Assembly: GCF_900119315.1 (NCBI RefSeq)
Contig: NZ_LT827010.1
Location: 3,319,001-3,383,000, forward strand
Reading direction: 5' to 3'
DNA: 64,000 nt
Origin: Actinoplanes sp. SE50/110
GTDB taxonomy: Bacteria > Actinomycetota > Actinomycetes > Mycobacteriales > Micromonosporaceae
Shown here in pieces: positions 41,103-49,772 of this stretch. A program made the position numbers and the translations under genes. How positions within the stretch are numbered: position 1 is the stretch's first letter; every line of letters starts with the position of its first letter. The notes beneath the pieces were generated by a model. That model saw nothing but the letters and a program-made list of their open reading frames with translations, did no database searches and was not told where the DNA came from.

Positions 41103-44100
41103 TCACCTCATGTCCGGCTGCGCCTCCCGCGTGGCCGGCGGGAGGGTGACGATGAAGCGCGAGCCGCCGACCCTGCCGGGGCGGTAGCGGACGTCGCCGC
41201 CGTTGGCGCGGGCCAGCTCGCGGACGATGTAGAGGCCCAACCCGGTCCCGGCGACCTGGCCCGCGGTCCGGTCGGCGCGGGCGAACCGGGCGAACAGCCG
41301 GTCCCGGAACTCCGGCGGGACACCCGGACCCTGGTCGCGGACCTCGATGGTGACCTCGTCGCGGCCGCCCCGGGCGACGATCCCGGTCACCCCGCCGCCG
41401 TACTTGGTCGCGTTGCTGACCAGATTGGTGAGGATCTGGTCGAGGTGCCCGGGCTGGGCCGCCGCCGTCAGATCCGCCGGGCAGTCCACGCTCGCCGGCG
41501 CGACGCCGAGCGCGGCCTGGATGTGCGGCGCCACCCGGACCGGGCGGGGTACCGCGGTGAGCCGCCCGGCGTCGATGCTGACCAGCGCCAGCACCTCCTC
41601 GACGATGCCGGTCAGCCGCCGGGTGGTGGCGTGCGTGCGGGTGAGCAGGCCGACCACCGGGTCGGGCAGCGGGTCGTCCCCGGTGAGCACCAGATCGAGA
41701 TAGCCGAGGATGGTGGCGAGCGGATTGTTGATCTCGTGGCCGAGCATCCCGATCAGGTCGGCCTTGAGCTGGTTGGCCGCTTCCAGGTCACGGTTGCGGT
41801 CGGCGAGCTCGGCGGTTCGCGCCCGCACCTCGCTCTCCAGCGAGTCGTGCACCAGTGCGTTGTCCAGCGAGACGGCGAGCTGCCCGGCGATCAGCTCGAC
41901 CGTCTCCAGGCGGCCGGTGGCGAACACCCCGCGCTGGCGTCGGTTGGCCAGCACCAGCACCGCGTCCTCGGCGCGGTGGCAGCTGACCGGCAGCACCAGC
42001 AGGCTGCACGCGGTCAAGCCGGTCAGGTATGCGTCGCCGGCGAACCGGTCGTCGCGGGTGGCGTCGGCGACCAGCAGCGGCTGCCGGGTGCGCCGCACGT
42101 AGCGGACCGCGGACAGCGGCAGATCGGTGTCGGCCGTCCCGGACAGGGTCCGGTCGCGCAGCGACAGGCGCACGTCGGTGGCCCCGGTCATCGCGCTGAG
42201 CACCCCGGCGACCTCGGCGGCCAGCCCGGTCACCGTGGTCTGCGAGCTCAGCGCCCGGGAGGCGCGCAGGATCGCCATCAGATCGATCCGGTCGGCGCCG
42301 GTACCGCTGCTGGAACCGTCGGAACGGGTCCCGCGTAGGAACGGGTGTTCGGCCTCCAGGCGGGCGACCGGCCCGCCGGCGCCCCACGTCCGGTAGGCGT
42401 CGCACGCCTCGGCGAGCAGCCGGCGCCCGGTGTGCGTCAGGCCCTGCTCCAGGTGGATCCGGGCGGACCGCTCGGCGAGCAGCGCGTGCTGCCACGGCCG
42501 GCCGCCGACGCTGAGCAGCGCCTCGTCGAACAGCCGGATCGCGGTGCCCGGATCGCCCGCGGCCCGGGCCCGTTCCGCGTCGGCGAGCAGCAGCAGCGGC
42601 CGGAAGTTGAACGGCGCGTCGGCGGCCCGCCGGGCCAGCCAGTCCCGGTCCGAGGTGGCCGCCGGGTCACTCAGACAGCGGCACAGCCGGATCAGGGCGC
42701 AGGAGTACAGACCGCGGATCGTGTCGGCTCCCGCCAGTGCCACCGCCGAGTGCTCGTCCACGGCCGCCGGATCGCCGTTGAGCAGAGCGGTGAGCGCCCG
42801 CCGCTGGTGGTGGGTGGCCATCGCGGTCGGGAACGCGGCGATCTCCGCGAGGTAGTCCGCGTCGTCCCCCGGCGGGTCGCCGCGCAGATCCCGGACCATC
42901 TGCCGGTGACCGATCGCGATCAGCCGGGCGAACCGGTTGCCGGTGCGGTCGGCGAAGGCCAGCACCGCCTCCGCCTCGTCGCCCGAGGCGTCCAGTGACT
43001 CCTCGGTCTCGAACAGCAGGCTGAGCAACCGCGCCCATTGCACGCCGGCCATCTGCACGTCGCCGGCCGCCAGCAGATCCAGGCGGGTCTGCCGGGCCGG
43101 CGCGACCAGCTCCTCCAGCGGCAGGAACCAGTGCGCCGAGATCATCAGGTGCAGATGCGCCGCGATCGCGCTTTCCTGCTGATACTGGTGTTTCCGGGCG
43201 ACGTTGAGGGCGTGCTCGGTCAGCACGAAGCCGGTCCGGTAGTCGTCGAGCATGGCGATCGTCAGGCAGCTCACCGAGCCGGCCGCCCCGGCCAGTGCGG
43301 CGCACACCCCGTTCTCCTGCCACAGGGTGTGCACCTGCAGCACCAGCCACGCGTGCCGGTCCGGGTCGATCAGGAACGCCGGGAGGAGCATCCGCTCCAC
43401 GATCCCGGCGATCGCCACGGTCCGCGGGTCGGTCACCTCGGTGTCCGGGTAGTCCGGGCCGTGCGCCGCGATCCGGTCGCGCAGCTCGGTGATCGCGCGC
43501 CGGTTGTCGGCGACCAGGTCGGCGGGCGGCACCAGGCCGAAGCGCCGCAGTGCGTCCAGGCCGAGGGCGAGGGCGGCCCGGCACTCGCCGCGCTGGGTCA
43601 GCGCGTTGATCTGCACGGCGGTCGCCCCGGCCAGCGGCAGCGGATCCCGGCAGCGGACGGTCAGCTCCCGGTAGAACACGTCCGCCTCGGCGTGCCGCCC
43701 CAGGTAGTACAGCGCCGCGTGCCGGTCGATCGCGAGCGCGTCCCGGGCCGCCCGGTCGCCCCGCCCGGACAGCGGTGCGAGCAGCCGGTCCGCGGCCGCG
43801 AACAGCTCCTCGGCCACCAGGTGGTTGGCGATCCGGGCGGTGCGCCGCCCGGCCCGGTGCAGCAGTGCGGCCGCCGACCGGCGCTCGTCGTCACCGGTGA
43901 TCGCGCCGGCCACCGCCAGATACTGCTCGGCGGCCTGCCGGGTGAACTCCGCCCGGCCGGCCAGCCGGCGCGCCATGGCCAGCTGCAGCTGCTCCCGCGC
44001 GGCCGGCGGCAGCAGCTCCCGGGCGGTCTGCAGGAGCAGGTCGTGGCGGAACCGGATCGGGTCATCGGCGTCGATCAGCCCGTCCGCCGCGGCCGGGGCG

Positions 44101-45917
44101 AGGCGGGCCGGCAGACTCTCCGGCGGGATGCCGGTGGCCGTGGCCAGCAGGTCCGCGGTGACGTCGGCGCCCAGGCAGGTGAGCGCGGTCAGCAGCAGGC
44201 GGGTGGACTCGGGCTGCTGACGCAGGCGTACCGCCAACAATTGCGGCAGCCGATGGCGCGCGACGAACGAGCGGACCTCGGCCGGGTCGTAGTGCCAGCC
44301 GGCCGCGGCCGGCGTCAGCAGATTCTCCGCGCGCAGCGCGTTGAGCAATTCGACGATCGCGTACGGGTTGCCGCCCCCCGCCCCGGCCAGCAGCTCCGCC
44401 AGCTCGGTCGCGTCGTCCGGCGGCAGCCGCAGCAACGTCCCGGTCAGCGCCGCCCGACCGGCCCGGTCCAGCCCGTCCAGCCGCAGCGGCGCCCCGGCCA
44501 GCCCGTCCCGCTGCCAGCGCGTCACCATCACGCCCAGCGGATCGTCATCGCCCGCCTGCTCGTCGCGGTAGGCGGCGACCATCAGCAGCCCGGCGACCGG
44601 CCCGTCGGCGAGGACCCCGTCCAGGATCCGCAGCGACGAGGCAGACGCCCACTGCAGATCGTCGATCAGCACCACCAGCCGGCGGCGGACCGCGACCGCA
44701 CGCAGCAGGCCGGCGATCGTGGTGGCCAGCCGGGCCGCCGTGGTGAGCGGATCACCCTGGTACGGCAGCCCATCGACGCGCAGCAACGCCGCCATCTCCG
44801 GGACCACCGCGGCCAGCGCGGAGGCGTTCGGGCCGAGCGCGGCCAGGATCCGCCGGCGGTCCTCGGTCAGCTCCCACTCCGGCTCGGCCAGCAGCATCCG
44901 GCCCAGACTGCGCACCATCCGGGCGATGCCGCCGGTGTCCGTGCCGGTCCGCGACTGCTCGTAGCGACCCGACACGAACCAGCCGCCGCGCGCGGTGATC
45001 AGCGGGCGCAGGGTGTGGATCAGCGCGCTCTTGCCGATCCCGGCGGGGCCGCTGATCAGCACCGCCGGTGTCGGTTCGGCGCTCGACCGGTCCAGCGCGG
45101 CGGCCAGCTCGCCGATCTCCGCGGCCCGGCCCAGCGGCGCCTCCGGGGCGCACAGCACCGCCGGGAAGTCGCGGTCGCCGAGCACCCACCGACCGTTTGG
45201 GTCGTCGCGGAACCGGGCCAGGTCGTGGGCCAGCCCCTCGGCGCTCTGGTACCGGTCGTCCGGGTCCTTGGCCAGCAGCCGCAGCAGGATCGCGTCCAGC
45301 CGGCCGGGGAGCCCGGGCGGCCCCGGGATCCGGATCAGGGTGTCGTGGATCAGGGCGAGCGGATCGCCGGTCGGGAACGGCGGGGCGCCGGTCGCCAGGG
45401 TGTACAGGGTGGCGCCCAGACCGTAGAGATCGGCCCGTCGGTCGATCGGCAGCGCGGTCCGGCCGGTCTGCTCCGGAGGCAGGAAGCCGAGTGTGCCGAC
45501 CGGGGCCTCGTCCGGCTCCGGCGGGCCGGTCAGCGCCAGGTCGTAGTCGATCAGCACCGGCCGGCCGCGGGTCAGCATCACGTTGGCCGGGGTGATGTCA
45601 CGGTGCAGGACGCCGGCCCGGTGCACCGCGGCGAGCGTGCCGGCCAGCGCGATCGCGATGTCGACCAGCTCGGGGACCGGCATCGGGCCGGGCGGGGGCG
45701 GGGCGCCGCCGTCGTCGATCAGCATCAGGGTCTGGCGCTGCTGCCCGGCGGCGAGCCGGGGGACCCCGGGCAGGCCGGCGAGTCGGGTCAGCACGGCGCG
45801 CTCGTGTTCGGTGCGGCGGTGCGCGCCCGGGCCGGTGGCCTGCTTGGCGATCAGCGCGGGGGAGTGCCGCCGGACGACCCTGGTCCGGTCACTCCGGTAC
45901 ACCACCTCCTCACTCAC
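41103..45917 (-). CDS. Giant hybrid sensor: Ser/Thr kinase - AAA ATPase - GAF - histidine kinase
   Basis: A 1604-residue cytosolic protein. Residues about 1-270: protein kinase domain with catalytic loop HRDITPANVML and DYDLA in place of DFG. About 275-560: AAA/STAND ATPase with Walker A GPAGIGKS (Lys near 296) and Walker B RLVVLIDDLQWAS. About 560-1160: helical TPR-like region. About 1190-1340: GAF domain. About 1370-1600: histidine kinase with phosphoacceptor His1394 in LGHEINNPLATILG, N box NLVSNATKYG, G1 DQGPGVPPEF and G2 GTGLGLYIVREL. Such kinase-ATPase-HK hybrids occur in actinobacteria and cyanobacteria. No response regulator is next to it, so its output partner is unknown. Confidence 0.9.
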   Translation of the reverse strand: MSEEVVYRSDRTRVVRRHSPALIAKQATGPGAHRRTEHERAVLTRLAGLPGVPRLAAGQQRQTLMLIDDGGAPPPPGPMPVPELVDIAIALAGTLAAVHRAGVLHRDITPANVMLTRGRPVLIDYDLALTGPPEPDEAPVGTLGFLPPEQTGRTALPIDRRADLYGLGATLYTLATGAPPFPTGDPLALIHDTLIRIPGPPGLPGRLDAILLRLLAKDPDDRYQSAEGLAHDLARFRDDPNGRWVLGDRDFPAVLCAPEAPLGRAAEIGELAAALDRSSAEPTPAVLISGPAGIGKSALIHTLRPLITARGGWFVSGRYEQSRTGTDTGGIARMVRSLGRMLLAEPEWELTEDRRRILAALGPNASALAAVVPEMAALLRVDGLPYQGDPLTTAARLATTIAGLLRAVAVRRRLVVLIDDLQWASASSLRILDGVLADGPVAGLLMVAAYRDEQAGDDDPLGVMVTRWQRDGLAGAPLRLDGLDRAGRAALTGTLLRLPPDDATELAELLAGAGGGNPYAIVELLNALRAENLLTPAAAGWHYDPAEVRSFVARHRLPQLLAVRLRQQPESTRLLLTALTCLGADVTADLLATATGIPPESLPARLAPAAADGLIDADDPIRFRHDLLLQTARELLPPAAREQLQLAMARRLAGRAEFTRQAAEQYLAVAGAITGDDERRSAAALLHRAGRRTARIANHLVAEELFAAADRLLAPLSGRGDRAARDALAIDRHAALYYLGRHAEADVFYRELTVRCRDPLPLAGATAVQINALTQRGECRAALALGLDALRRFGLVPPADLVADNRRAITELRDRIAAHGPDYPDTEVTDPRTVAIAGIVERMLLPAFLIDPDRHAWLVLQVHTLWQENGVCAALAGAAGSVSCLTIAMLDDYRTGFVLTEHALNVARKHQYQQESAIAAHLHLMISAHWFLPLEELVAPARQTRLDLLAAGDVQMAGVQWARLLSLLFETEESLDASGDEAEAVLAFADRTGNRFARLIAIGHRQMVRDLRGDPPGDDADYLAEIAAFPTAMATHHQRRALTALLNGDPAAVDEHSAVALAGADTIRGLYSCALIRLCRCLSDPAATSDRDWLARRAADAPFNFRPLLLLADAERARAAGDPGTAIRLFDEALLSVGGRPWQHALLAERSARIHLEQGLTHTGRRLLAEACDAYRTWGAGGPVARLEAEHPFLRGTRSDGSSSGTGADRIDLMAILRASRALSSQTTVTGLAAEVAGVLSAMTGATDVRLSLRDRTLSGTADTDLPLSAVRYVRRTRQPLLVADATRDDRFAGDAYLTGLTACSLLVLPVSCHRAEDAVLVLANRRQRGVFATGRLETVELIAGQLAVSLDNALVHDSLESEVRARTAELADRNRDLEAANQLKADLIGMLGHEINNPLATILGYLDLVLTGDDPLPDPVVGLLTRTHATTRRLTGIVEEVLALVSIDAGRLTAVPRPVRVAPHIQAALGVAPASVDCPADLTAAAQPGHLDQILTNLVSNATKYGGGVTGIVARGGRDEVTIEVRDQGPGVPPEFRDRLFARFARADRTAGQVAGTGLGLYIVRELARANGGDVRYRPGRVGGSRFIVTLPPATREAQPDMR

Positions 45918-45953
45918 ATAACGGATACTGCTCCGCGTACAGGGATTTTTCTG

Positions 45954-46511
45954 CTATTTCGCTGCGGTTTCGCGGTGGGCGCCCGGCCACGGCCCGGGCG
46001 GCTCCGCCGGCACCGGCACGGTCGTCGTCTCGGTGCGGTAGAGGCTCATCCCGCGCGCCTGATAGTTCGGCAGCGCGGCCGGGCCGTCCAGGCTGCAGGT
46101 GTGCACCCATACCCGGGCCACCGACGGATTCAGCGCCCACGCCCGCGCCAGCGCCGCATCGAGCAGGAAACCGCCGATCCGCTGCCCGGTGAAGCTCGGC
46201 AGCAACCCGAAATAGACGATCTCCACGCTGCCGGGCCGGGTGCCGTCCAGCTCGAAATAGCCGCACGGGGTGCCGCGCACCGACGCCACCCAGGTCTGCA
46301 CGCCCGGCCGCGCCAGATGGTCGTGCCACTGCTGCCAGGTCCAGGCCAGCCGGTCGGTCCAGTTCCAGTCACCGCCGACCGCGGTGTACAGGAACCGGCT
46401 CAGCTCCGGCGACGGGATCTCGGCCCGCTCGACCCGCACCGGGACGGCCGGCGCGGCCGCCGTCGCCGGCCCGGGTGCGGTCTGCTCCAGGTACCAGGTT
46501 GTGATCTCCAC
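45954..46511 (-). CDS. GNAT family N-acetyltransferase
   Basis: A 185-residue single-domain acetyltransferase. N-terminal strand ITTWYLEQTAPG; the core has WTWQQWHDHLARPGVQTWVA, GYFELDGTRPGSVEIVYFGL, and the acetyl-CoA loop LPSFTGQRIGGFLLDAAL (Q-R-I-G-G). Motif B region is ALPNYQARGMSLYRTETT. The substrate is unknown. GTG 46511 is used because the conserved part begins immediately after; the frame is open far upstream through repeats. It lies 36 bp upstream of the kinase-hybrid gene on the same strand and may share its transcript. Confidence 0.8.
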   Translation of the reverse strand: MEITTWYLEQTAPGPATAAAPAVPVRVERAEIPSPELSRFLYTAVGGDWNWTDRLAWTWQQWHDHLARPGVQTWVASVRGTPCGYFELDGTRPGSVEIVYFGLLPSFTGQRIGGFLLDAALARAWALNPSVARVWVHTCSLDGPAALPNYQARGMSLYRTETTTVPVPAEPPGPWPGAHRETAAK

Positions 46512-46643
46512 CCGGCTATCGAAGCACCCGGTCCGGCCTCCACGTCCCGGCGACCGGCGTGATCGTCCCGACATGGGCACGCCGCGCGGCCGGCCTGCTC
46601 TCCGTCGCCGCCCTCGCCGCCCTCCATCCCACCGGACCTCCCG

Positions 46644-46763
46644 CCCCCGGCAGTACGGCCCCGCTCCCGGCCTCGCCCCCGGCAGTACGGCCCCGCTCCC
46701 GGCCTCGCCCCCGGCAGTACGGCCCCGCTCCCGGCCTCGCCGCCGGCAGTACGGACTCGCCTT
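46644..46763. repeat. Tandem repeat, 32-bp unit, about 3.7 copies
   Basis: A 32-bp unit beginning CCCCCGGCAGTACGGCCCCG occurs at 46644, 46676, 46708 and 46740 (last partial and diverged). The unit is not a multiple of three, so it is not a protein repeat. The rest of the 604-bp gap (46512-47115) shows no gene I can support. Confidence 0.85.
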
Positions 46764-47115
46764 CGGCCCCCGGTCCGTCAGCCACCAGCGCCTCCGCCGG
46801 TCGATCCTGATGGCCGCAGGTGGGCCGCGTTCGCTTCGGCTTCGCCGAGCGAGGGTCTCGGGTGGACCGGTTCTGCGAGCCGCATCCAGCGAGCGTTCCT
46901 GATCAGCTGGCTGCCGCCGCGTGTCGGCAACGACGCTGGGCGGGCTCACCGGGTGGGTCGCGGCCGCAGCACCACCGCGACGGCCGGCCATGTAGGGATT
47001 TCGACGTACGCCGCTGCCGCTTTCCGGGGTGGTGAGCTGAGTAACAGCAGAAGCTGTCACGTTTCGGCGCCCGGATCTGTCCTCCTGGTGAACGCAGCGG
47101 AGAGAGGTGGACGTG

Positions 47116-47859
47116 ATGCGGATCGCGGTGGCCGGTGGGACCGGCTGGCTGGGCAAACTGGTGGTCGCGGAGGCGGAACGGGCCGGGCACGAGGTCGTGG
47201 TCATCGCACGATCGCGCGGGGTGGACCTGGTCAGCGGAAACGGGCTGACGGACGCGCTGCGCGGGGTCGACGTGGTGGTCGACGTGTCGAATGTGCAGAC
47301 GCTCAGCGGCAGGAAGGCCACCGAGTTCTTCGAGACGGTGACCCGGAACCTGCTGAATGCCGAGCGGCGGGCCGGGGTGCGGCACCACGTCCTCGTGTCG
47401 ATCATCGGGGTGGACCGGGTCGAGTGGGGTTACTACCAGGCGAAACTCCATCAGGAGCAGATCGCCCTGAACGGCCCGGTGCCCGCCACGGTGTTGCGGG
47501 CGGCGCAGTTCCACGAGTTCGCCGAGCAATCATTGACCCGCTTCGGCGGGCCCGTAGCGGTGGTGCCGGCCATGCTGAGCCAGCCGGTCGCGGCCCGCGA
47601 GGTCGCCGTCGAACTGGTCCGCCTAGCCGAAGGCGAACCGGCCGGCCTGGCCCCGGAGATCGCCGGCCCGGAACCCCTGCAGATGGCCGACCTGGTCCGC
47701 AGGGTCGCCCGTACCCGGGGCCCGCGCAAATGGGTTCTGACCGCCACCATGCCCGGCAAGGCCGGTAGGGCCATGGCCACCGGCGGCAACCTCCCGGCCA
47801 CCCCCGGCCTGCGCGGCACCCAGACCTTCGACCAGTGGCTCACCGAATCCCGTGCCTGA
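47116..47859 (+). CDS. NAD(P)-binding atypical SDR / NmrA-like protein
   Basis: A 247-residue protein with the nucleotide-binding turn MRIAVAGGTGWLGKLVV, followed by VVVDVSNVQTLSGRKATEFF and VRHHVLVSIIGVDRVEWGYY. Tyr-x-x-x-Lys appears as YYQAK. Later parts match NmrA/atypical-SDR proteins that act as oxidoreductases or redox sensors. AGAGGTGG lies eight bases before the ATG. It stands alone. The substrate is unknown. Confidence 0.85.
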   Translation: MRIAVAGGTGWLGKLVVAEAERAGHEVVVIARSRGVDLVSGNGLTDALRGVDVVVDVSNVQTLSGRKATEFFETVTRNLLNAERRAGVRHHVLVSIIGVDRVEWGYYQAKLHQEQIALNGPVPATVLRAAQFHEFAEQSLTRFGGPVAVVPAMLSQPVAAREVAVELVRLAEGEPAGLAPEIAGPEPLQMADLVRRVARTRGPRKWVLTATMPGKAGRAMATGGNLPATPGLRGTQTFDQWLTESRA

Positions 47860-48078
47860 TCACCCACCCTCGCCCCGGTCCGTGTCCCCAGCACACCCCC
47901 GGGGCCGGCCGGCAGCCCGCGACCGAGGGCGTGTCGGCCAGCCTGCAGCGTCCGACTCCGGCCGTGGGCCTGAAGTTGGGGGTTCGCGGAGGGACGGCGG
48001 TGTCCCGCATTCGAGCATCGGCCCGCGATCGATGGCCTGCCGGAGCGTCAGCAGCGACAGGAGCGTCGGGCTTCAACG

Positions 48079-48678
48079 GTGAACAGCGGTGCGGCGGCGG
48101 GACGGAGTGTGGTGGTGGCGGAGCAGGGTGCGGCGGCGGGACGGGGTGTGGTGGTGGCGGAGCAGGGTGCGGCGGCGGGACGGGGTGTGGTGGTGGCGGA
48201 GCAGGGTGCGGCGGCGGGACGGGGTGTGGCGGTGGCGGAGCAGGGTGCTGCGGCGGGACGGGGTGCGGTGGTGGATCGGGGTGTGGCGGGGATGCTGGCG
48301 ATGAGTGCGGCGTTCGTCGGTGTCTGGGCCGCCGGTTTTCCGGTCTCCTTCTACCGGGACTTTCCGTGGGCGGGGGCGCACTGGGTCTCTGCGCTCGGGC
48401 CGTACAACGAGCACCTGGTCAGGGACGTCGGTGGGCTCTACCTTGCGCTGCTCGTCGTTTCGGTCGGCGTGGTGCGGCGGCCGACGCTGCGGCGGGTGGC
48501 GGGTGGGGCGTGGCTGGTCTTCAGCGCCGAACACCTGCTCTGGCATGCCTTGCACCTGGACGCCTTCTCCCGGGTGCACCAGGTGACGAGCATGGTGGCG
48601 CTGTCGGTCCCACTGGCCCTGTCCGCCCTGCTGCTGCGACCGGAACGCGGCGTCTCAGCCGGACCCCGGGACACCTGA
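48079..48678 (+). CDS. Small membrane protein with N-terminal 13-residue repeats
   Basis: A 199-residue frame. Residues 1-65 are repeats of VVVAEQGAAAGRG. From about 70 there are four transmembrane helices: MLAMSAAFVGVWAAGFPVSF, LVRDVGGLYLALLVVSVGVV, a third around FSAEHLLWHALHLDAF and MVALSVPLALSALLL. The His-rich third segment is unusual. The membrane part is convincing. The repeat part may be untranslated DNA, with translation starting at GTG 48288 or ATG 48294 instead. Function unknown. Confidence 0.65.
   Translation: MNSGAAAGRSVVVAEQGAAAGRGVVVAEQGAAAGRGVVVAEQGAAAGRGVAVAEQGAAAGRGAVVDRGVAGMLAMSAAFVGVWAAGFPVSFYRDFPWAGAHWVSALGPYNEHLVRDVGGLYLALLVVSVGVVRRPTLRRVAGGAWLVFSAEHLLWHALHLDAFSRVHQVTSMVALSVPLALSALLLRPERGVSAGPRDT
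48089..48275. repeat. Tandem repeat, 39-bp unit, about 4.7 copies
   Basis: Copies start at 48089, 48128, 48167, 48206 and 48245. Each contains GTGCGGCGGCGGGACGG and GGTGGTGGCGGAGCAGG with few changes. The unit is a multiple of three and in frame with the following membrane protein. Confidence 0.9.
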
Positions 48679-48941
48679 CCCGGGGTGGCCGCGCGTTGTC
48701 GAGAAGAGTGGTCACCAGGAGGCCGGACAGCCGGGTGACCACGATGGCCAGGAACACCGAACAGCACAGGAGTGTCATGCCGCCATCTTCGGCGGTAGGT
48801 ATGACAGAAACGGCTCCGGCAGAGGCCCCGGGACACCGCAGAGTCGCGCGTCACATCCCGCTCCCGGACGGGACGCCCCACCTGGTGCGCCGCGCGGCTA
48901 CCCGACGCACTCAGGGAGCGAGGGGGTGACCGGGCGGCGGG

Positions 48942-49772
48942 TCAGCGGCTGGTGAGGAGGGCCGGCATGGCGGTGGTGAGCATGTCGCGCCAGTCCGGCA
49001 GCGGGTCGACGCCGGTGCCGGACCAGCCCGCGTGGCCCAGCACGCTGTAGGCCGGGCGGCGGGCCGGTCGGACGAACCGGGCGCTGGTGGTGGGGCGGAC
49101 CCGGGCCGGGTCCAGCCCGGCTGCGGTGAAGGCCGCCCGGGCCAGGCCGAACCACGTTGTCGAGCCGGCCGCCGTGCCGTGGTAGATGCCGGGGGTGGCG
49201 CCGGAGCGGGCCAGCGCGACCAGTTGGGTGGCCAAGGCGTACGACCAGGTCGGTGGTCCTTCCTGATCGTCGACCACGTCCACGGTGTCCCGGGTCTCGG
49301 CGAGCCGCAGCATGGTGCGGACGAAGTTGGGGCCGTGCCGGCCGTACAGCCAGGCGGTGCGGACCACGGATCCGCCGGCGGCGAGGACCGCCTGCTCGCC
49401 GATGGCTTTGCCGTGGCCGTAGGCGTTGATCGGGGATCGCGGCGCGTCTTCCGGGATCGGCGTGGTGGCGGTTCCGTCGAAGACGTAGTCGGTCGACACG
49501 TGGATGAGGCGTCTGCCGGCAGCGGCGGCGAGGTGGGCCGCGCCGTGGCCGTTGATCGCGGTGGCCGCTTCGGTAGCGGTCTCCGCACCGTCCACGTCGG
49601 TCCAGGCCGCCGCGTTGATCACCACGTCGACCCCGGCCACCGCGTCGCGCACCTGGTCGGGCGAGGTGATGTCGAGGTCGGCCCGGGTGGCCGCGATGAC
49701 GTCCGCGCCGTCGAGCACGGCCTGCAGGTCCCGGCCGAGCATCCCCCCGGCCCCGGTGATCAACCACCGCAT
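48942..49772 (-). CDS. rmlD: dTDP-4-dehydrorhamnose reductase (RmlD)
   Basis: A 276-residue short-chain-type reductase. N-terminal MRWLITGAGGMLGRDLQ binds NADP(H). Then INAAAWTDVDGAE and HVSTDYVFDG, with the catalytic YGHGK (Tyr-x-x-x-Lys). These are RmlD signatures. It performs the last step of dTDP-L-rhamnose synthesis, reducing dTDP-4-keto-L-rhamnose. Its ATG overlaps the stop of rmlB as ATGA, so the two are one operon, transcribed leftward. Confidence 0.95.
   Translation of the reverse strand: MRWLITGAGGMLGRDLQAVLDGADVIAATRADLDITSPDQVRDAVAGVDVVINAAAWTDVDGAETATEAATAINGHGAAHLAAAAGRRLIHVSTDYVFDGTATTPIPEDAPRSPINAYGHGKAIGEQAVLAAGGSVVRTAWLYGRHGPNFVRTMLRLAETRDTVDVVDDQEGPPTWSYALATQLVALARSGATPGIYHGTAAGSTTWFGLARAAFTAAGLDPARVRPTTSARFVRPARRPAYSVLGHAGWSGTGVDPLPDWRDMLTTAMPALLTSR

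Noticed and set aside
43038-46562. 1174-residue plus-strand frame opposite the giant kinase
   Set aside because: Arg/Gly/Gln-rich shadow with no motifs; the minus strand shows multiple intact catalytic domains.
46559-46810. Plus-strand frame with a signal-peptide-like start
   Set aside because: The following 32-bp repeats are not a multiple of three and shift the frame each copy, so a conserved protein is unlikely.
48521-48778. Minus-strand small hydrophobic frame (MTLLCCSVFLAIVVTRLSGL)
   Set aside because: It is antisense to the end of the convincing membrane protein gene and continues as Arg/Pro-rich shadow sequence.
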